A stretch of DNA of 7,290 bases from Pseudomonadota bacterium (GTDB taxonomy: Bacteria > Pseudomonadota > Gammaproteobacteria > Burkholderiales > Gallionellaceae), in assembly GCA_021781695.1 (NCBI GenBank), contig JAJXWG010000082.1:1-7290 (forward strand). Reading direction: 5' to 3'. Both the position numbers and the translations under genes were made by a program. Positions 6,362-7,290 of the stretch are shown piece by piece. Below the pieces are notes generated by a model. The model did no database searches. It saw only the letters and a program-made list of their open reading frames with translations, and was not told where the DNA came from. The stretch's first letter is position 1; each line of letters opens with the position of its first letter.

Positions 6362-7290
6362 ATGTTTAAAATGAAAATACCCGTTCTGTTTTGCGCAATG
6401 CTGCTTGCATTCAATTCCGCTGTCGCAAAGGACGACCCGCAGTCCCAGGTGGCGACGATAGACGATGTGGTCGTGGTGGTGAACGACGACGTGATCACCA
6501 AAAACGAGCTGGACGAGAGGGTGAAATCGGTCATCAGCCAGCTGCAGAAGCAGGGAACGCCATTGCCCGAACAGTCGGTTCTGAAAAAACAGATACTGGA
6601 GCGCATGATCACGGACATGCTGCAGTCACAGTATGCGAAGGAATCCGGCGTGCGTGTGGACGATACGCAACTGGACCTCGCGATGACGAGCATAGCCCAC
6701 CAGAACAATTTTGCGACGCTGGCCGAGTTTGTCGACAAGCTCAAATCCCAGGGCGTGGATGTCAAGAAATTCCGCGAAGAGATACGCTCTGAAATGGTTG
6801 CCAAGAAGCTGCGCGACCGCGAAGTCGAAAGCAAGCTGGTCATCAGCGAGAAGGAGGTCGACAACTATCTCGCCAACAAGTCCAAGATGGGACTGGAGAA
6901 CGAGGAGTATCACCTGGCCCACATCCTGGTGGTAGTACCTGAGCAGGCCAGTGCGGACAAGATACAGGCGGCGCGCGCGCGCGCGGAACATGCGCTCACA
7001 CAACTGGCGGCGGGAGCGGATTTTGCGCAGGTGGCGGCGGGCACTTCGGACGCGAACGATGCGCTCAAGGGCGGCGATCTTGGCTGGCGTCCGACCGATC
7101 GCATCCCGCCTTTGTTCTTGAACGAGCTCAAGTCGCTGAAAGTTGGCGAGAACACCGGGATATTGCGCAGCCCGAGCGGCTTTCACATACTCAAGCTGGT
7201 TGACAAGAGAAGCGGCAGCGCGCCTGTGGTTATCACGCAAACCCATGCGCGCCACATCCTGATCAAGACCAGCGAAATCACCACTTCTGC
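6362..7290 (+). CDS. surA: Periplasmic chaperone / peptidyl-prolyl isomerase SurA (3' end outside window)
   Basis: SurA escorts unfolded outer-membrane proteins, including LptD, through the periplasm to the BAM complex. The window shows 309 residues of a protein usually near 430-440. A signal peptide comes first (MFKMK, hydrophobic core, likely cleavage after NSAVA at residue 22). The SurA N-terminal chaperone domain follows (about 32-150: VVVVNDDVITKNELDERV...). A first parvulin-type domain spans about 183-283 (YHLAHILV, GGDLGWRPTDRIPP, SGFHILKLVDKR). A second parvulin domain starts at about 294 (THARHILIKTS) and is cut by the window edge. The C-terminal helix is therefore not visible. The gene follows lptD directly, as in many Proteobacteria, so a barrel protein and its chaperone are probably made together. 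A 15-base alternating GC run at 6971-6985 encodes part of AARARAE between conserved blocks. Nothing looks broken. Confidence 0.96.
   Translation, partial: MFKMKIPVLFCAMLLAFNSAVAKDDPQSQVATIDDVVVVVNDDVITKNELDERVKSVISQLQKQGTPLPEQSVLKKQILERMITDMLQSQYAKESGVRVDDTQLDLAMTSIAHQNNFATLAEFVDKLKSQGVDVKKFREEIRSEMVAKKLRDREVESKLVISEKEVDNYLANKSKMGLENEEYHLAHILVVVPEQASADKIQAARARAEHALTQLAAGADFAQVAAGTSDANDALKGGDLGWRPTDRIPPLFLNELKSLKVGENTGILRSPSGFHILKLVDKRSGSAPVVITQTHARHILIKTSEITTS

Noticed and set aside
6343..7255. Minus-strand open frames of 173 and 209 codons opposite surA
   Set aside because: They mirror the surA reading frame and have Ser/Thr-rich or Arg/Leu-rich shadow composition. SurA is well supported on the other strand.

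Overview
The window carries six protein genes around one divergent promoter region and almost no spare DNA. It is GC-rich with a Gram-negative gene set: an LPS-assembly outer-membrane protein, a periplasmic chaperone, ubiquinone biosynthesis and MurNAc salvage. The gene order (amgK-murU divergent from lptD-surA, then pepP-ubiH) and the style of the proteins suggest a betaproteobacterium, possibly of the Nitrosomonadales/Gallionellaceae type. The taxonomic guess is an inference. Roughly 44% of isoleucines in the visible part of surA use ATA, and none use ATT.

Minus strand, read right to left from about 3949 to 1: amgK (N-acetylmuramate/GlcNAc 1-kinase), murU (MurNAc-1-phosphate uridylyltransferase), pepP (Xaa-Pro aminopeptidase) and ubiH (FAD-dependent hydroxylase of ubiquinone synthesis, running off the left edge). 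Every junction overlaps by 4 or 8 bases, so this looks like one translationally coupled operon. AmgK and MurU are consecutive enzymes of the recycling route that makes UDP-MurNAc directly from MurNAc, bypassing MurA/MurB. PepP and UbiH are often neighbours in Proteobacteria but have no obvious pathway link to the first two.

Plus strand, 4010 to 7290: lptD (outer-membrane LPS translocon barrel) followed after 24 bases by surA (periplasmic chaperone/PPIase that helps assemble LptD and other barrel proteins), cut by the right edge. The 60-base divergent spacer (3950-4009) holds a perfect 10-bp inverted repeat with a GCAA loop, 13 bases before the lptD start.

I see no clear new defence or mobile system; the genes are core envelope and housekeeping genes. 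The most unusual features are small. A REP-like palindrome (556-593) sits in frame inside ubiH. A degenerate tandem heptanucleotide repeat (2461-2488) sits in frame inside murU. The spacer palindrome has no assigned function. The LptD has a long polar/small-residue insertion between C-terminal strands and only two cysteines in the mature protein.
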